DNA from: Salinirubrum litoreum
GTDB taxonomy: Archaea > Halobacteriota > Halobacteria > Halobacteriales > Haloferacaceae
Reading direction: 5' to 3'
Length of the DNA stretch: 64,000 nt
NCBI RefSeq assembly: GCF_020567425.1
Contig: NZ_JAJCVJ010000001.1
Span: forward strand, 620,001 to 684,000
Shown: positions 9,163 to 18,419 of the stretch, one piece after another
How the letters are laid out: each line of letters begins with the position of its first letter
Position numbering within the stretch: the stretch's first letter is position 1
The notes under the pieces: generated by a model
The model's database searches: none
What the model saw: the letters and a program-made list of their open reading frames with translations, nothing else
What the model was told of the DNA's origin: nothing
Translations under genes and position numbers: made by a program

Positions 9163-10776
9163 TCAACCTGCCACGCGAGCAGCGAACAGTGCCGACTGTG
9201 CGGTCGGCGTCGCGGTCGCGTTCCCGTCGTTCGTGCGCTCGATGACGTACCGTCGCCCGAGCATCGGGTCCAGCAGGTCGTCCACCGGCGCGCGGTCGTC
9301 GGTCAACACGGGCACGTCGTCGGTCGGGACGTCGGTGCGGTAGTTGCTGATCTCGCTGGCGAGGTCGATGCCGACGTCACGGCGGTCGTTTCTGGCCTGC
9401 AGGGTCGCCTCGGAGATGCGCGTCTCGTTCTTCGTGGCGATCACCTCGACGTTCTGGACGAAGTTCGACGGCGAGGTCGGGAAGGTGTAGATCTGCGGGT
9501 AGACCGTCTGGAGGGTGTTCACCTCGGCTCGAAGGAACTGTGAGCCGGGGCCAGAGGGCGCGGAGATGACGTTGGCGAACAGGATGCCGTCCTCGCTCAG
9601 TTTCGACTCGGTGAGTTCGAAGAACTCCCGTGTCGTCAGGTGAAAGGGGACCTGATCCTTCTTGTAGGCGTCCATGACGATCAGATCGTACTCGTGGTCG
9701 GTCTCCTGTACGAACTGCCGGCCGTCGCCGACGTGGACGTTCAACTGGTCGGACGCCTCGACGTCGAAGTACTCTCTGGCCACGCGGACGACCTCGGGGT
9801 CGATCTCCACGACGTCGACGGTCGCGTCGTACTCCTGGACGAACCGCTTCGGTCCCGAGAAGCCCCCGCCGCCGACGAACAACACCCGATCTATCTGGTC
9901 GGGATCGTCGGCGAAGAGATACGGGAGGTGGAAGTACCGCGTGTAGTCGAAGACGTAGCGGTCGGGGTCGTCTCGGTACATCGCGCTGTGGGGTTGGCCG
10001 TCGAGGTAGAGGGTGCGCGTGTCGCCGGAGTCGCGGACCTCCAGTTGCTGGTAGGGCGTGTTCGTCTGGTAGACGACCTCGCCGCCGAGGGCGGCCGGGG
10101 TGAGCGAGACGCCGACGCTGGCGAGGACGGTGGCAGAGACGATGAGGAACGCCACGCCGCCGACGCGCAGGGCGTTCGCGGAGACGAACTCCCGCGAGAC
10201 GAACACCGCCGAGAGGAGCATCAGGCCGCCGAACATCAGTTCGATCGTCGGGACGGCGAAGTTCGGCACGAGGACGAACGTCGTGGCGAAGGTGCCGACG
10301 ATACTCCCGATGGTCCCGACTGCGTACACTCGCCCCGATGCCTCGCCGGTGGAACCCTCCACCGACAACTCTGCGGCGTAGGGGCTGATGAACCCGAGCA
10401 GGAACGTCGGCGGGCCGAACAGGAGCGTGACGGGGACGATGGCGGCGAAGCGCGCACCGAGTGGGAGCACGTCGCCGGCGGCCAGCAGCAGGTCGCCGGC
10501 GAGGACGATCACGCCGACGTAGAGTGCCGACTGCACGAGGATGGCGGCCAGTTTCGGGTAGGAGGCCGCCCGGCGCGCGCGTTTCCCGCCGAGGTAGTAG
10601 CCGGCCGACAGCGCGGTGAGGAAGACGCCGATGATCGACCCCCAGGTGTAGATACTGCTCCCGAACTCGGGGGCGACGATGAGACCGGCGAGAATCTCCA
10701 GTCCCATGCTGGCGACACCGGAGACGAAGACCGCGAGTTCCGCACGCGAGAAGTCGGTGGTGGAGACGGAGGCCAT
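9163..10776 (-). CDS. spermidine-synthase-like membrane protein
   Basis: A 537-aa two-part protein. The first 200-220 residues hold about seven membrane segments, including GSIIGVFLTALSAGYYLGG. The C-terminal half is a Rossmann methyltransferase-fold domain of the polyamine synthase family, with RVLFVGGGGFSGPKRF (nucleotide-type binding loop), VDVVEIDPEV and DLIVMDAYKKDQVPFHL. Such fusions are common in prokaryotes and are often called spermidine synthase, but substrates are rarely shown. The ATG at 10776 is chosen over an in-frame start 27 nt upstream. Confidence 0.8.
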   Translation of the reverse strand: MASVSTTDFSRAELAVFVSGVASMGLEILAGLIVAPEFGSSIYTWGSIIGVFLTALSAGYYLGGKRARRAASYPKLAAILVQSALYVGVIVLAGDLLLAAGDVLPLGARFAAIVPVTLLFGPPTFLLGFISPYAAELSVEGSTGEASGRVYAVGTIGSIVGTFATTFVLVPNFAVPTIELMFGGLMLLSAVFVSREFVSANALRVGGVAFLIVSATVLASVGVSLTPAALGGEVVYQTNTPYQQLEVRDSGDTRTLYLDGQPHSAMYRDDPDRYVFDYTRYFHLPYLFADDPDQIDRVLFVGGGGFSGPKRFVQEYDATVDVVEIDPEVVRVAREYFDVEASDQLNVHVGDGRQFVQETDHEYDLIVMDAYKKDQVPFHLTTREFFELTESKLSEDGILFANVISAPSGPGSQFLRAEVNTLQTVYPQIYTFPTSPSNFVQNVEVIATKNETRISEATLQARNDRRDVGIDLASEISNYRTDVPTDDVPVLTDDRAPVDDLLDPMLGRRYVIERTNDGNATATPTAQSALFAARVAG

Positions 10777-10892
10777 TACCGGTGCTGTGGGCGCGATAGG
10801 CATAACGGTGCTGACGACGGGACGGGGAGCACGACGACGTGAACTCGGTCGGAGACACGAACGCTATCGAGTCGGTCACGGACGACGAGCGG

Positions 10893-10978
10893 TGACCGTC
10901 GACGGGGCTGAGGCGGCCCCACGCCAGCGAAGTCACGCCATGGAAGCCACGCCAGCCCGTCGACTGGTGCGAGTGCTG
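10893..10978 (+). repeat. fragment of intergenic repeat family 1
   Basis: The stretch GACGGGGCTGAGGCGGCCCC followed by GCCAGCCCGTCGACTGGTGC matches the right-hand end of the longer copy near 23.3-23.5 kb (CTGAGGCGGCC, CGCCAGCCCGGTCGACTGGTG). It is a truncated member of the family in the upstream region of the next gene. Confidence 0.6.
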
Positions 10979-11014
10979 ACTGCTGACACGCGTCTCGCTC
11001 CCCGGTTTCGGGCG

Positions 11015-11025
11015 TAAACATATCC
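11015..11025 (+). promoter_or_regulatory. TATA-like box for the CARDB-type surface protein gene
   Basis: TAAACATATCC is centred about 29 nt before the ATG at 11049, fitting leaderless transcription. Confidence 0.45.
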
Positions 11026-11048
11026 TGTACGACAGCGTATCGACAGCT

Positions 11049-12665
11049 ATGCAGTCCTCGCACCGCCGCTCGGCCCGGCAACTCCTCGCAGTCTGTCTCG
11101 TCGTCTCGGTCCTCCTCGCCGGCGTCCCGGCACCCGCGAGTGCCGACCGCGTCGCCGGGAAGCCGAACCTCTCGGTCTTCCTGCCGAACAACGAACTCGC
11201 CCCCGGCGAGACCACCACCCTCGACGTGTTCGTCCGGAACGCCGGCGACCTCTCCGACGCGGGCGACCCCAACTACGAGGCGCTGGTGCAGACCGCCCGC
11301 GCGACCACGCTCCGGGTCCGCTCCGGCGACGCACCGATCACGGTCAGGACGGGCCGAACCCCGGTCGGTACCCTCCCCGACGGGGTCCACGGGCCGGTGC
11401 CGTTCCGGGTGACGGTCGACGAGGACGCCGAACCGGGGACCTACCGCATCCCGGTCGACGTCGCCTTCGAGTACACCGCCGAGGTGCGGAACACCGAGAC
11501 CGGCGATCCGGTGCTGATCCAGCGCCGACAGACCGACACGAAACGACTGACCGTCGAGATCACCGAACAGGCGCGCTTCCGGGTCGTCGAGAGCGAGACC
11601 GACGCGGCGGTCGGCGAGGCCGGCACGGTCAGCGTCACGCTCGAGAACATCGGGAGCGAGTCGGCGCGTGACGCGACCGTCACCCTCGCCGGAACCGACC
11701 CGGACCTCCGACTCGGCGACAGCGCCTCGGCGGACACCTTCGTCGGCGACTGGCCGGCGGGCGAGCGCCGGACCGTCACGACCCGCGTCGCGGTCGCCGA
11801 GGACGCGGTGGTCCGGAACTACTCGCTGGACGCGCTGGTCGCCTACCGCGACACCGCCGGCGACCGCCAGACGTCCGAGCCACTCCGGGTCGGCGTCCGC
11901 CCCGCCAGCGCACAGTCGTTCGCGGTCGAGTCGGTCGAGAGCACGCTCCGGGTGGACGCGGAGGGCGAGGTTCGCGGCGTCGTGCGCAACACCGGCGACC
12001 GACCGGCTGAGGCGGTCCGCGTCACCCTCCCGACGCCGGAACCGAGGCTCGTGTACCAGACGACGACCTACCCGGTCGGTGACCTCGCGCCGGGCGAGTC
12101 GGCGGCCTTCGCCTTCGGCGTCGCGGTCGCGAACACGACCACGGCCGGCCCGCGGAGCCTCGACCTCGGGATCTCGTACCGGGACGCGCTCGGCGACCGA
12201 CGCACGACCGACGACGACCACTCGGCCGCGGTCGAGATCGGACCGCGTCGCGACACGTTCACCGCCAGTCCCGTCGACGCGACGTTCACTGTGGACTCCG
12301 ACGGTGTCCTGACCGTCGACCTGACGAACACCGACGAGACGGCGGTCTCGCGGGTCAACGCCCGTATCACGCCGACCGGCCCGGTCGAGAGCGACGATCC
12401 GGCGGCCTTCGTCGGTGATCTCGCACCCGGCGAGACGGTGACGCTTCGGTTCCAGTTGACGGTCACCAACGACGCCATCCCGAAGACGACGCCGGTTCCC
12501 CTGTCGGTGACCTACCGGACCGCCAGCGGGACACCCCGAATCGAGGAGACGACCGTCCCCGTGGAGGTGGTTCCACAGGAGGGGACCGGGTTGCCGGTCC
12601 TGCCCATCGTGGTGATCGTGGTTGTGCTAGCCGGTGCCGGGGTGTGGTGGTGGCGACGACGATAG
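11049..12665 (+). CDS. secreted CARDB/NEW3-like cell-surface protein with C-terminal membrane anchor
   Basis: A 538-aa protein with a Sec signal peptide (LLAVCLVVSVLLAGVPAPASA), at least four immunoglobulin-like repeats with recurring motifs (LAPGETTTLDV, TVSLENIGS-type, DLAPGESAAF, DLAPGETVTL), and one C-terminal membrane segment (VLPIVVIVVVLAGAGVWWW) followed by Arg. It belongs to the archaeal COG1361 S-layer-like group. The repeats probably form a stalk outside the membrane. No partner gene is adjacent; the neighbouring genes face away or are unrelated. Confidence 0.75.
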   Translation: MQSSHRRSARQLLAVCLVVSVLLAGVPAPASADRVAGKPNLSVFLPNNELAPGETTTLDVFVRNAGDLSDAGDPNYEALVQTARATTLRVRSGDAPITVRTGRTPVGTLPDGVHGPVPFRVTVDEDAEPGTYRIPVDVAFEYTAEVRNTETGDPVLIQRRQTDTKRLTVEITEQARFRVVESETDAAVGEAGTVSVTLENIGSESARDATVTLAGTDPDLRLGDSASADTFVGDWPAGERRTVTTRVAVAEDAVVRNYSLDALVAYRDTAGDRQTSEPLRVGVRPASAQSFAVESVESTLRVDAEGEVRGVVRNTGDRPAEAVRVTLPTPEPRLVYQTTTYPVGDLAPGESAAFAFGVAVANTTTAGPRSLDLGISYRDALGDRRTTDDDHSAAVEIGPRRDTFTASPVDATFTVDSDGVLTVDLTNTDETAVSRVNARITPTGPVESDDPAAFVGDLAPGETVTLRFQLTVTNDAIPKTTPVPLSVTYRTASGTPRIEETTVPVEVVPQEGTGLPVLPIVVIVVVLAGAGVWWWRRR

Positions 12666-12773
12666 GATTCGGGTGGATCGGGCGGGGAAGATTCGGGTGG
12701 ATCGGTTGGCGACGACGTGAGGTAGAAGTCTTGCTACGATGTAACGACTGTCTAGTGAGACGTGAGCAGCGAG

Positions 12774-12890
12774 AGGTGAAAGCCTCCGCGAGGGTGGAGT
12801 CCGCGAAAGCGCAGGCAACACTCGGTGGACCAGTCGGCTCAGCGCGAGCGCCTCCCTGTGACCGTCGGCTGGCCTGAAGAGGGCCGAGGT
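12774..12890 (+). repeat. internally deleted copy of intergenic repeat family 1
   Basis: It starts with the family's left end (GAGGTGAAAGCCTCCGCG), then jumps to the right-hand block GGTGGACCAGTCGGCTCAGC and CCTCCCTGTGACCGTCGGC. The central part seen in the copies near 23 kb and 55.7 kb is missing. The rest of the 12,666-13,068 gap holds no gene that I can support. Confidence 0.6.
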
Positions 12891-13068
12891 GCGGTGCTGT
12901 GGTGTTGCGGGTGCGGTCGTGGTAGAGGTGCGCTAGATCGAGTAGCGGTGTCGGTGCGGTCGTGGTCTGCGGTGCTGTCGCTGTCGGGGTGGCACCCCCA
13001 TCACTCTCACCGTGGGCTGGTGAACGAGTGATGCTTCCAGAACCACTCTCTCGGTCCGACTCGCCACC

Positions 13069-14787
13069 TCACTCCTCCTCGAACCCGTACACCTCTCTCG
13101 CCCGCGCCGGCGTCAGTTTCCCGAGTCGGAGATCACGCAGGAGCGCCGACTCGTCCCGGTCACTCGGGTCGCCGTACCCCCCACCGCCGGGCGTCCGGAC
13201 CGACAGCACCTCGCCCGCGTCGAGTTCTCTGACGACCTTCGCCGGGAGTCGTTCTGCGTCCTCCTCGCCCGCCGAACTACCCGACAACAGGAAGGCGGCA
13301 CCGGACGCCCCCGCCCCCCCACCGACCAGTCCGTAGGGCTGTGACTCGTGACGTTCCGCGAGCAGACTCACAGTCGCACGGTCGCTCCGAATCTCGATGT
13401 CGCGGCGCAAGCCCAACCCTCCCCGGAACTCGCCCGCGCCACCCGAATCCGGCCGGAGTTCGTACCGCCGGACACGCAGGGGATACGCGGTCTCCAGCAC
13501 TTCGGCGGGCGTGTTCATCGTGTTCGACATGTGGACGTGGACCGCGTCCATCCCGTCCAGTCCGGCCCGCCCGCCGAACCCGCCGCCCTCGGTCTCGTAG
13601 AAGGCGTACGGCGAGTCGTCGCGCGGGTCGGTTCCCCCGACGGTGACGTTGTTCATCGTCCCCTGTCCGGCGGCGACCGCCGCTTCGGGGTCTGCCCCGG
13701 CGAGTGCGCCGAGCACCACGTCCGTCACGCGCTGGCTGGTCTCCAGGTTCCCACCGACTACGGCGGCCGGGAGTGTCGGGTTGACGATGGTTCCCTCGGG
13801 GGCGTCGATGTCGACCGGCCGGTAACAGCCGTCGTTCGGCGGGATGTCGGGATCGGTGACACACCGGACCGCGTAGTAGGTCGCCGAGGCCGTCACCGCG
13901 AAAACGGCGTTGATCGGCCCCTCGGTCTGTGGCGCGGTTCCCTCGAAGTCCACTCGGACCGACTCGCCCGCGACCTCTACGGCGACCTCGACCGGCAGGT
14001 CCCGGTTCCCGCGTCCGTCGTCGTCGAGCGCGTCCGCGAAGCGGTAGGTGCCGTCCGGCAGGTCTGCGATCTCGGCGCGCATCCGGCGCTCGGAGTAGTC
14101 TTTGATCGCGTCGAGTGCGGCCTGCAGCGTGTCGACGCCGTACCGGTCCACCAGGTCGAGGAACCGCTCGCGGCCGGTCTCGTTGGCTGCCTCCTGTGCG
14201 CGCAAATCCCCTCGGCGTTCGTCTGGCGTCCGGACGTTCGCCAGCAGGAGATCGACGACCGCCTGGTTCGGCTCGCCGCCCTCCCGGAGTTTGACGGGCG
14301 GGATCCGGAACCCCTCCTGGTAGATCTCGGTCGAGTCGGCCGCGACGGACCCGGCCCGCGCCCCGCCGATGTCGGCGTGGTGGGCCCGGTTCGCGGTGTA
14401 CGCGACCAGTTCCCCGTCGGCGAAGACCGGCGTCACGAGCGTCAGATCGGGGAGGTGCGCGCCGCCCCGGTAGGGGTCGTTCAGGAGGACCGAGTCGCCC
14501 GGCGCGAGGTCGAACGCGTCGACCGCCGCCGCGACCGAGAAGGGCATCGCGCCGAGGTGGACCGGCATCGTCTCGGCCTGGGCGATCATCTCGCCGTCGG
14601 CGTCGAACAGCGCGGTCGAGCAGTCCCGGCGCTCGGTGACGTTCGGCGAGTAGGCCGTCCTGACGAGCGTCGCGTTCATCTCCTCGGCGACCGCGACACA
14701 GGCGTTCCGCAGGACTTCGAGCGTCACGGGGTCGACCGCCGGGTCGGGGCCGGCCTCGTCGCCCCCGGTCGCGCCGTCTTCTGTCAT
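13069..14787 (-). CDS. hyuB: hydantoinase B/oxoprolinase family protein (HyuB)
   Basis: A 572-aa subunit of an ATP-dependent hydantoinase, oxoprolinase or acetone-carboxylase-type enzyme. Typical family segments are DPVTLEVLRNACVAVAEEMN at the N-terminus, SPNVTERRDCSTALFD, NDPYRGGAHLPDLTLVTPVF and, near the end, VRTPGGGGYGDP. Its ATG overlaps the stop of hyuA by 4 nt, so the two are co-translated. The actual substrate (5-oxoproline, hydantoin or another cyclic amide) cannot be told from sequence. Confidence 0.9.
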   Translation of the reverse strand: MTEDGATGGDEAGPDPAVDPVTLEVLRNACVAVAEEMNATLVRTAYSPNVTERRDCSTALFDADGEMIAQAETMPVHLGAMPFSVAAAVDAFDLAPGDSVLLNDPYRGGAHLPDLTLVTPVFADGELVAYTANRAHHADIGGARAGSVAADSTEIYQEGFRIPPVKLREGGEPNQAVVDLLLANVRTPDERRGDLRAQEAANETGRERFLDLVDRYGVDTLQAALDAIKDYSERRMRAEIADLPDGTYRFADALDDDGRGNRDLPVEVAVEVAGESVRVDFEGTAPQTEGPINAVFAVTASATYYAVRCVTDPDIPPNDGCYRPVDIDAPEGTIVNPTLPAAVVGGNLETSQRVTDVVLGALAGADPEAAVAAGQGTMNNVTVGGTDPRDDSPYAFYETEGGGFGGRAGLDGMDAVHVHMSNTMNTPAEVLETAYPLRVRRYELRPDSGGAGEFRGGLGLRRDIEIRSDRATVSLLAERHESQPYGLVGGGAGASGAAFLLSGSSAGEEDAERLPAKVVRELDAGEVLSVRTPGGGGYGDPSDRDESALLRDLRLGKLTPARAREVYGFEEE

Positions 14788-16919
14788 GGATCGACCTCCA
14801 CGACCATCGTCCCGTCGTCTGCGACCCGCACCTGCTGGCCGGGCCTGACGACCGTCGTGCTCTCCGACCCTTCCACGACCGCCGGACCCGCGAAGGTTCC
14901 GCCAGCAGGAAGCCGGTCACGGTCGTACACCGGCGTCTCGTGGTCTGTCCCGTCGAAGCCGACGGCGCGAGTCGTCCGAACCGCGTCGTCCGGCCGTCCC
15001 TCGGTGCGGGCCGGCGCGATGTCCGGTGGCTCGACCACCCCGCGCGTCCGGAGCCGGATCGTCACCAGCTCCAGCGGTTCGTCCGGGCTGGCGTGGCCAT
15101 ACCGCTCCCGGTGGCGCTCGTGGAACCGGTCGGCAATCGCATCGAGGTCGTCGGAGTCGAGCCCGATCGGCACCGGGTCCGTCCCTGCGTTCCCACCGTC
15201 GGTGACCGCCTCCGGCACTGGCACCGACAGTTCGTACGACTGCCCGACGTACCGCAGATCGAGACTCGGCTCCGTTCGAATCTCGGCGGGCGACTCGTCC
15301 GCGAGGCGGGCGCGACCCTGCTCGGCGAAGTCGGCGAACGTCTCGGTCAGCGACGCCGGGTCGACCTCGCTCCACCGTCGGACCCGGGAGGTGCTGTCGT
15401 CAGTCACCAGATCGCTCACGAGAAGCCCGAGTGCCGAGAGGACCCCGGCGGTCGGCGGGATCACGACCTCCGGGATGTCGAGCGACTCGGCGAGAGTCGC
15501 GGCGTGGAGCGGTCCGGCCCCGCCGAACGCGACCAGCGCGAAGTCGCGGGGGTCGTGGCCCCGTTCGACCGAGACGACGCGCAACGCGCGTTCCATGTTC
15601 GCGTTCGCCACGTCGAGTACGCCCTGTGCCGCCTCACGGACGCCCAGTCCGAGGTCGTCTGCGACCTCCTGGCGGACGGCGTCGGCGACCGTCCGGCGTT
15701 CGACCGCGAGGTCCGCGACGAAGGCGTCCGGGTCGATTCTGCCGAGCAGGTAGTGGGCGTCGGTCGTCGTCGGCTGCTCGCCGCCGCGACCGTAGCAGAT
15801 CGGTCCCGGGTCCGCGCCGGCCGACTTCGGGCCGACCCGGAGCGCGCCCCCGGCGTCGACCCACGCCAGCGACCCGCCGCCGGCACCGACGGTGTGCACG
15901 TCGACCGAGGGGACCCCGATCGGGTAGTCGCCGACCTCGGTCTCGGTCGTCACCAGCGGGTCGCCGTCCCGGACGAGCGACACGTCACAGGAGGTGCCGC
16001 CCATGTCCATCGTCAGCAGGTCGTCGTAACCCGCTCTCCCGGCGACGAACGCCGCTCCCTGCACGCCGCCCGCAGGTCCGGACAGCAGGGTGTTCACCGG
16101 TCGTTCGCGGGCGGCGTCGCCCGAGAGCGTCCCGCCGTTCGAGGCCATCAGCGTCAGTGGTGCGGTGATACCGGCGTCCCGCAGGCCAGTCACGAGACCG
16201 GCGAGGTAGTCGTCCATCACCGGGACGAGCGCGGCGTTCAGCGCGGTCGTCAGGGTGCGCTCGTACTCCCTGATCTCCGGGAGCACGACGGACGACAGCG
16301 AGATGGGCGTCTCGACGCCCGCCTCGCGCAGTATCTCGGCGACCCGCCGCTCGTGGGTACCGTTCTCGAAGGCGAACAGCAGACAGACGGCGACGCTCTC
16401 GGCTCCGGTGTCCCGCACGCGATCCGCGAGATCGGTGACCGCCGACTCGTCCAGGTCACGCAGAACGTTCCCGCGTTCGTCCAGTCGTTCCGGCACCTCG
16501 AACCGGCGGTCCCGCGGGACGACCGGGTCGGGTTTCTCGGCCCGGAAGTCGTAGATGTCCGGGCGGTTCTGACGCCCGATCTCCAGTGCGTCCCGGAACC
16601 CTTCGGTCGTGAGCAGTGCGGTCTCGGCCCACTCGCCCTCCAAGACCGCGTTCGTCGCCACCGTGGTTCCGTGCGAGCAGAAGGAGATCGCAGTCGGGTC
16701 GGCGATCGACTCGCGTTCGGCGGCGGCGACGGCGTCCAGCACGCCCTGTTCCGGGGCGTCGGGCGTCGAAGGGACTTTCAGCGAGTGGACCGCGCCGTCG
16801 GCGACGACGACGAGATCGGTGAAGGTGCCGCCCACGTCGACGCCGATCCGGGGTCCGTGGTCGACCGGGGACTGGGCCTCGTCCGCGTTCATGTCCCGGT
16901 CCACGGGAGCGCCCGCCAT
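14784..16919 (-). CDS. hyuA: hydantoinase A/oxoprolinase family protein (HyuA)
   Basis: The 711-aa ATPase subunit that partners HyuB. It has the actin-fold phosphate-1 motif RIGVDVGGTFTDLVVVADG near the N-terminus, CSHGTTVATNAVLEG, and DMGGTSCDVSLVRDGDP, all diagnostic. The start is uncertain: ATG 16919 (used here) and ATG 16892 both precede the first motif; the frame is open further up but that extension looks non-coding. It is transcribed away from an M20 amidohydrolase, and the two enzymes could serve successive steps in degrading an amide or hydantoin. Confidence 0.88.
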   Translation of the reverse strand: MAGAPVDRDMNADEAQSPVDHGPRIGVDVGGTFTDLVVVADGAVHSLKVPSTPDAPEQGVLDAVAAAERESIADPTAISFCSHGTTVATNAVLEGEWAETALLTTEGFRDALEIGRQNRPDIYDFRAEKPDPVVPRDRRFEVPERLDERGNVLRDLDESAVTDLADRVRDTGAESVAVCLLFAFENGTHERRVAEILREAGVETPISLSSVVLPEIREYERTLTTALNAALVPVMDDYLAGLVTGLRDAGITAPLTLMASNGGTLSGDAARERPVNTLLSGPAGGVQGAAFVAGRAGYDDLLTMDMGGTSCDVSLVRDGDPLVTTETEVGDYPIGVPSVDVHTVGAGGGSLAWVDAGGALRVGPKSAGADPGPICYGRGGEQPTTTDAHYLLGRIDPDAFVADLAVERRTVADAVRQEVADDLGLGVREAAQGVLDVANANMERALRVVSVERGHDPRDFALVAFGGAGPLHAATLAESLDIPEVVIPPTAGVLSALGLLVSDLVTDDSTSRVRRWSEVDPASLTETFADFAEQGRARLADESPAEIRTEPSLDLRYVGQSYELSVPVPEAVTDGGNAGTDPVPIGLDSDDLDAIADRFHERHRERYGHASPDEPLELVTIRLRTRGVVEPPDIAPARTEGRPDDAVRTTRAVGFDGTDHETPVYDRDRLPAGGTFAGPAVVEGSESTTVVRPGQQVRVADDGTMVVEVDP

Positions 16920-16995
16920 GTAGCTACGCCTGTCGGCGAGTCGGTCGCCGGGGTCGTCGTGAGTTCGACCGAGCCCTCCACGTACGCCGCCCCGA

Positions 16996-17002
16996 TTTAT
17001 TA
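16996..17002 (+). promoter_or_regulatory. TATA-like box for the M20 amidohydrolase gene
   Basis: TTTATTA is centred 27 nt before the ATG at 17026. This also tells that ATG from the in-frame TTG 12 nt upstream. The same AT-rich patch may serve the divergent hyuA gene (reverse strand ATAAATC). Confidence 0.55.
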
Positions 17003-17025
17003 CCACCCCACGCTTGGACCAGCGT

Positions 17026-18309
17026 ATGAGTCAGAGTCACACCGACGCGGACTACGTCGAGTTCCGCCGAGACCTGCACCGCCACCCAGAACCCGCGTGG
17101 CGCGAGTTCTACACGACGGCCCGCATCGTCGACGAACTGGAGACCCGCGACCTCGACGAACTGTACGTCGGTCCCGAGGTGCTGGCCGAGGGGAGTCGGA
17201 TGGCCGTCCCGGACGACGACGAACTCGACGAGTGGTTCGAGCAGGCCCGCGAGGCTGGCGCGCGCGAAGACATCCTCGACCGCCTCCGTGGCGGCTACAC
17301 CGGCGCACTCGCGGTCCTGAAGAAGGGTGACGGTCCCACCGTCGGTCTGCGCGTGGACATCGACGGCCTGCCGATCACCGAGTCCGAGGACGGGAGCCAC
17401 GCCCCGGCAGGCGGCGGCTTCCGGTCGGAACACGAGGGGTACATGCACGCCTGCGGCCACGACGCCCACGCGACCATCGGCCTCGGTGTCCTCGACGCCG
17501 TCGCCGACTCCGACTTCGAGGGGACGCTGAAGGTGTTCTTCCAACCCGGCGAGGAACTCGTCGCCGGCGGGAAGCCGATGGCCGAGTCCGGCCACCTCGA
17601 CGACGTGGACTACCTCCTCGCGGTCCACATCGGTCTCGACCACCCGACCGGCGAGGTGGTCGCCGGGGTCGGTGGCTTCCTCGCGGTCCACCACTTCCTC
17701 GCGGAGTTCTCCGGGCAGACCTCTCACGCGGGCGGGAAACCCGAGGAGGGCCGCAACACGGTGCAGGCGATGGCGACCGCGATCCAGAACCTCTACGCCA
17801 TCCCCCGTCACTCCGACGGCGCGACGCGGGTCAACGCCGGCCTCGTCGGCGGCGGGACCGCGACGAACATCATCCCCGAGCAGTCGTTCATCGAGGGGGA
17901 AGTGAGAGGCGAGACGACCGAACTGAAGGAGTACATGCGCGAACACGCCGAGCGCATTCTCCACTCGGCCGCCGAGATGCACGACTGCGAGGTCGAACTG
18001 ACGACCGAGGGCGTCGCCCCCAGCGCGGTCAGCGATCAGGGTATCGTGGACGTCGTTCACGCGGTCTCACAGCGGACACCGGGTGTCGATTCGCCGATCG
18101 AGCGCGACGAACTGGGCGGGAGCGAGGACGCGACGTATCTGATGCAGCGAGTGCAGGAGCGCGGCGGACAGGCTTGCTACGTCGGCGTCGGCACCGACCA
18201 CCCCGGCGGCCACCACACGCCGACCTTCGACGTGGACGAGGAGTCGCTTCGGATCGGCATCGACGTGCTGGCCGACTCCGTCGTCGAACTCGGGAAGCGC
18301 CGCCCGTAA
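17026..18309 (+). CDS. M20D family amidohydrolase, AbgA/IAA-amino-acid hydrolase type
   Basis: A 427-aa dinuclear metal hydrolase expected to cut N-acyl amino acids or similar amides. Visible motifs are FRRDLHRHPEPAWREF at the N-terminus, LRVDIDGLPI (metal-ligand Asp region), MHACGHDAHATIGLG (metal-binding HxCGHDxH) and, at the end, GTDHPGGHHTPTFDVDE (last metal His). An insertion of about 40 acidic residues after YVGPE resembles the aminobenzoyl-glutamate subgroup. Divergent from hyuAB. Confidence 0.88.
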   Translation: MSQSHTDADYVEFRRDLHRHPEPAWREFYTTARIVDELETRDLDELYVGPEVLAEGSRMAVPDDDELDEWFEQAREAGAREDILDRLRGGYTGALAVLKKGDGPTVGLRVDIDGLPITESEDGSHAPAGGGFRSEHEGYMHACGHDAHATIGLGVLDAVADSDFEGTLKVFFQPGEELVAGGKPMAESGHLDDVDYLLAVHIGLDHPTGEVVAGVGGFLAVHHFLAEFSGQTSHAGGKPEEGRNTVQAMATAIQNLYAIPRHSDGATRVNAGLVGGGTATNIIPEQSFIEGEVRGETTELKEYMREHAERILHSAAEMHDCEVELTTEGVAPSAVSDQGIVDVVHAVSQRTPGVDSPIERDELGGSEDATYLMQRVQERGGQACYVGVGTDHPGGHHTPTFDVDEESLRIGIDVLADSVVELGKRRP

Positions 18310-18419
18310 GTCGGCTCCGAGATCGGACGCGAGAGCGGGGCTGACCGTCGGGATCGCCGACACCGCCCGAACCCGCCGGAACCATCCGTTTTTTGTCCGT
18401 CGCTCGCAGAGTTCGGGGC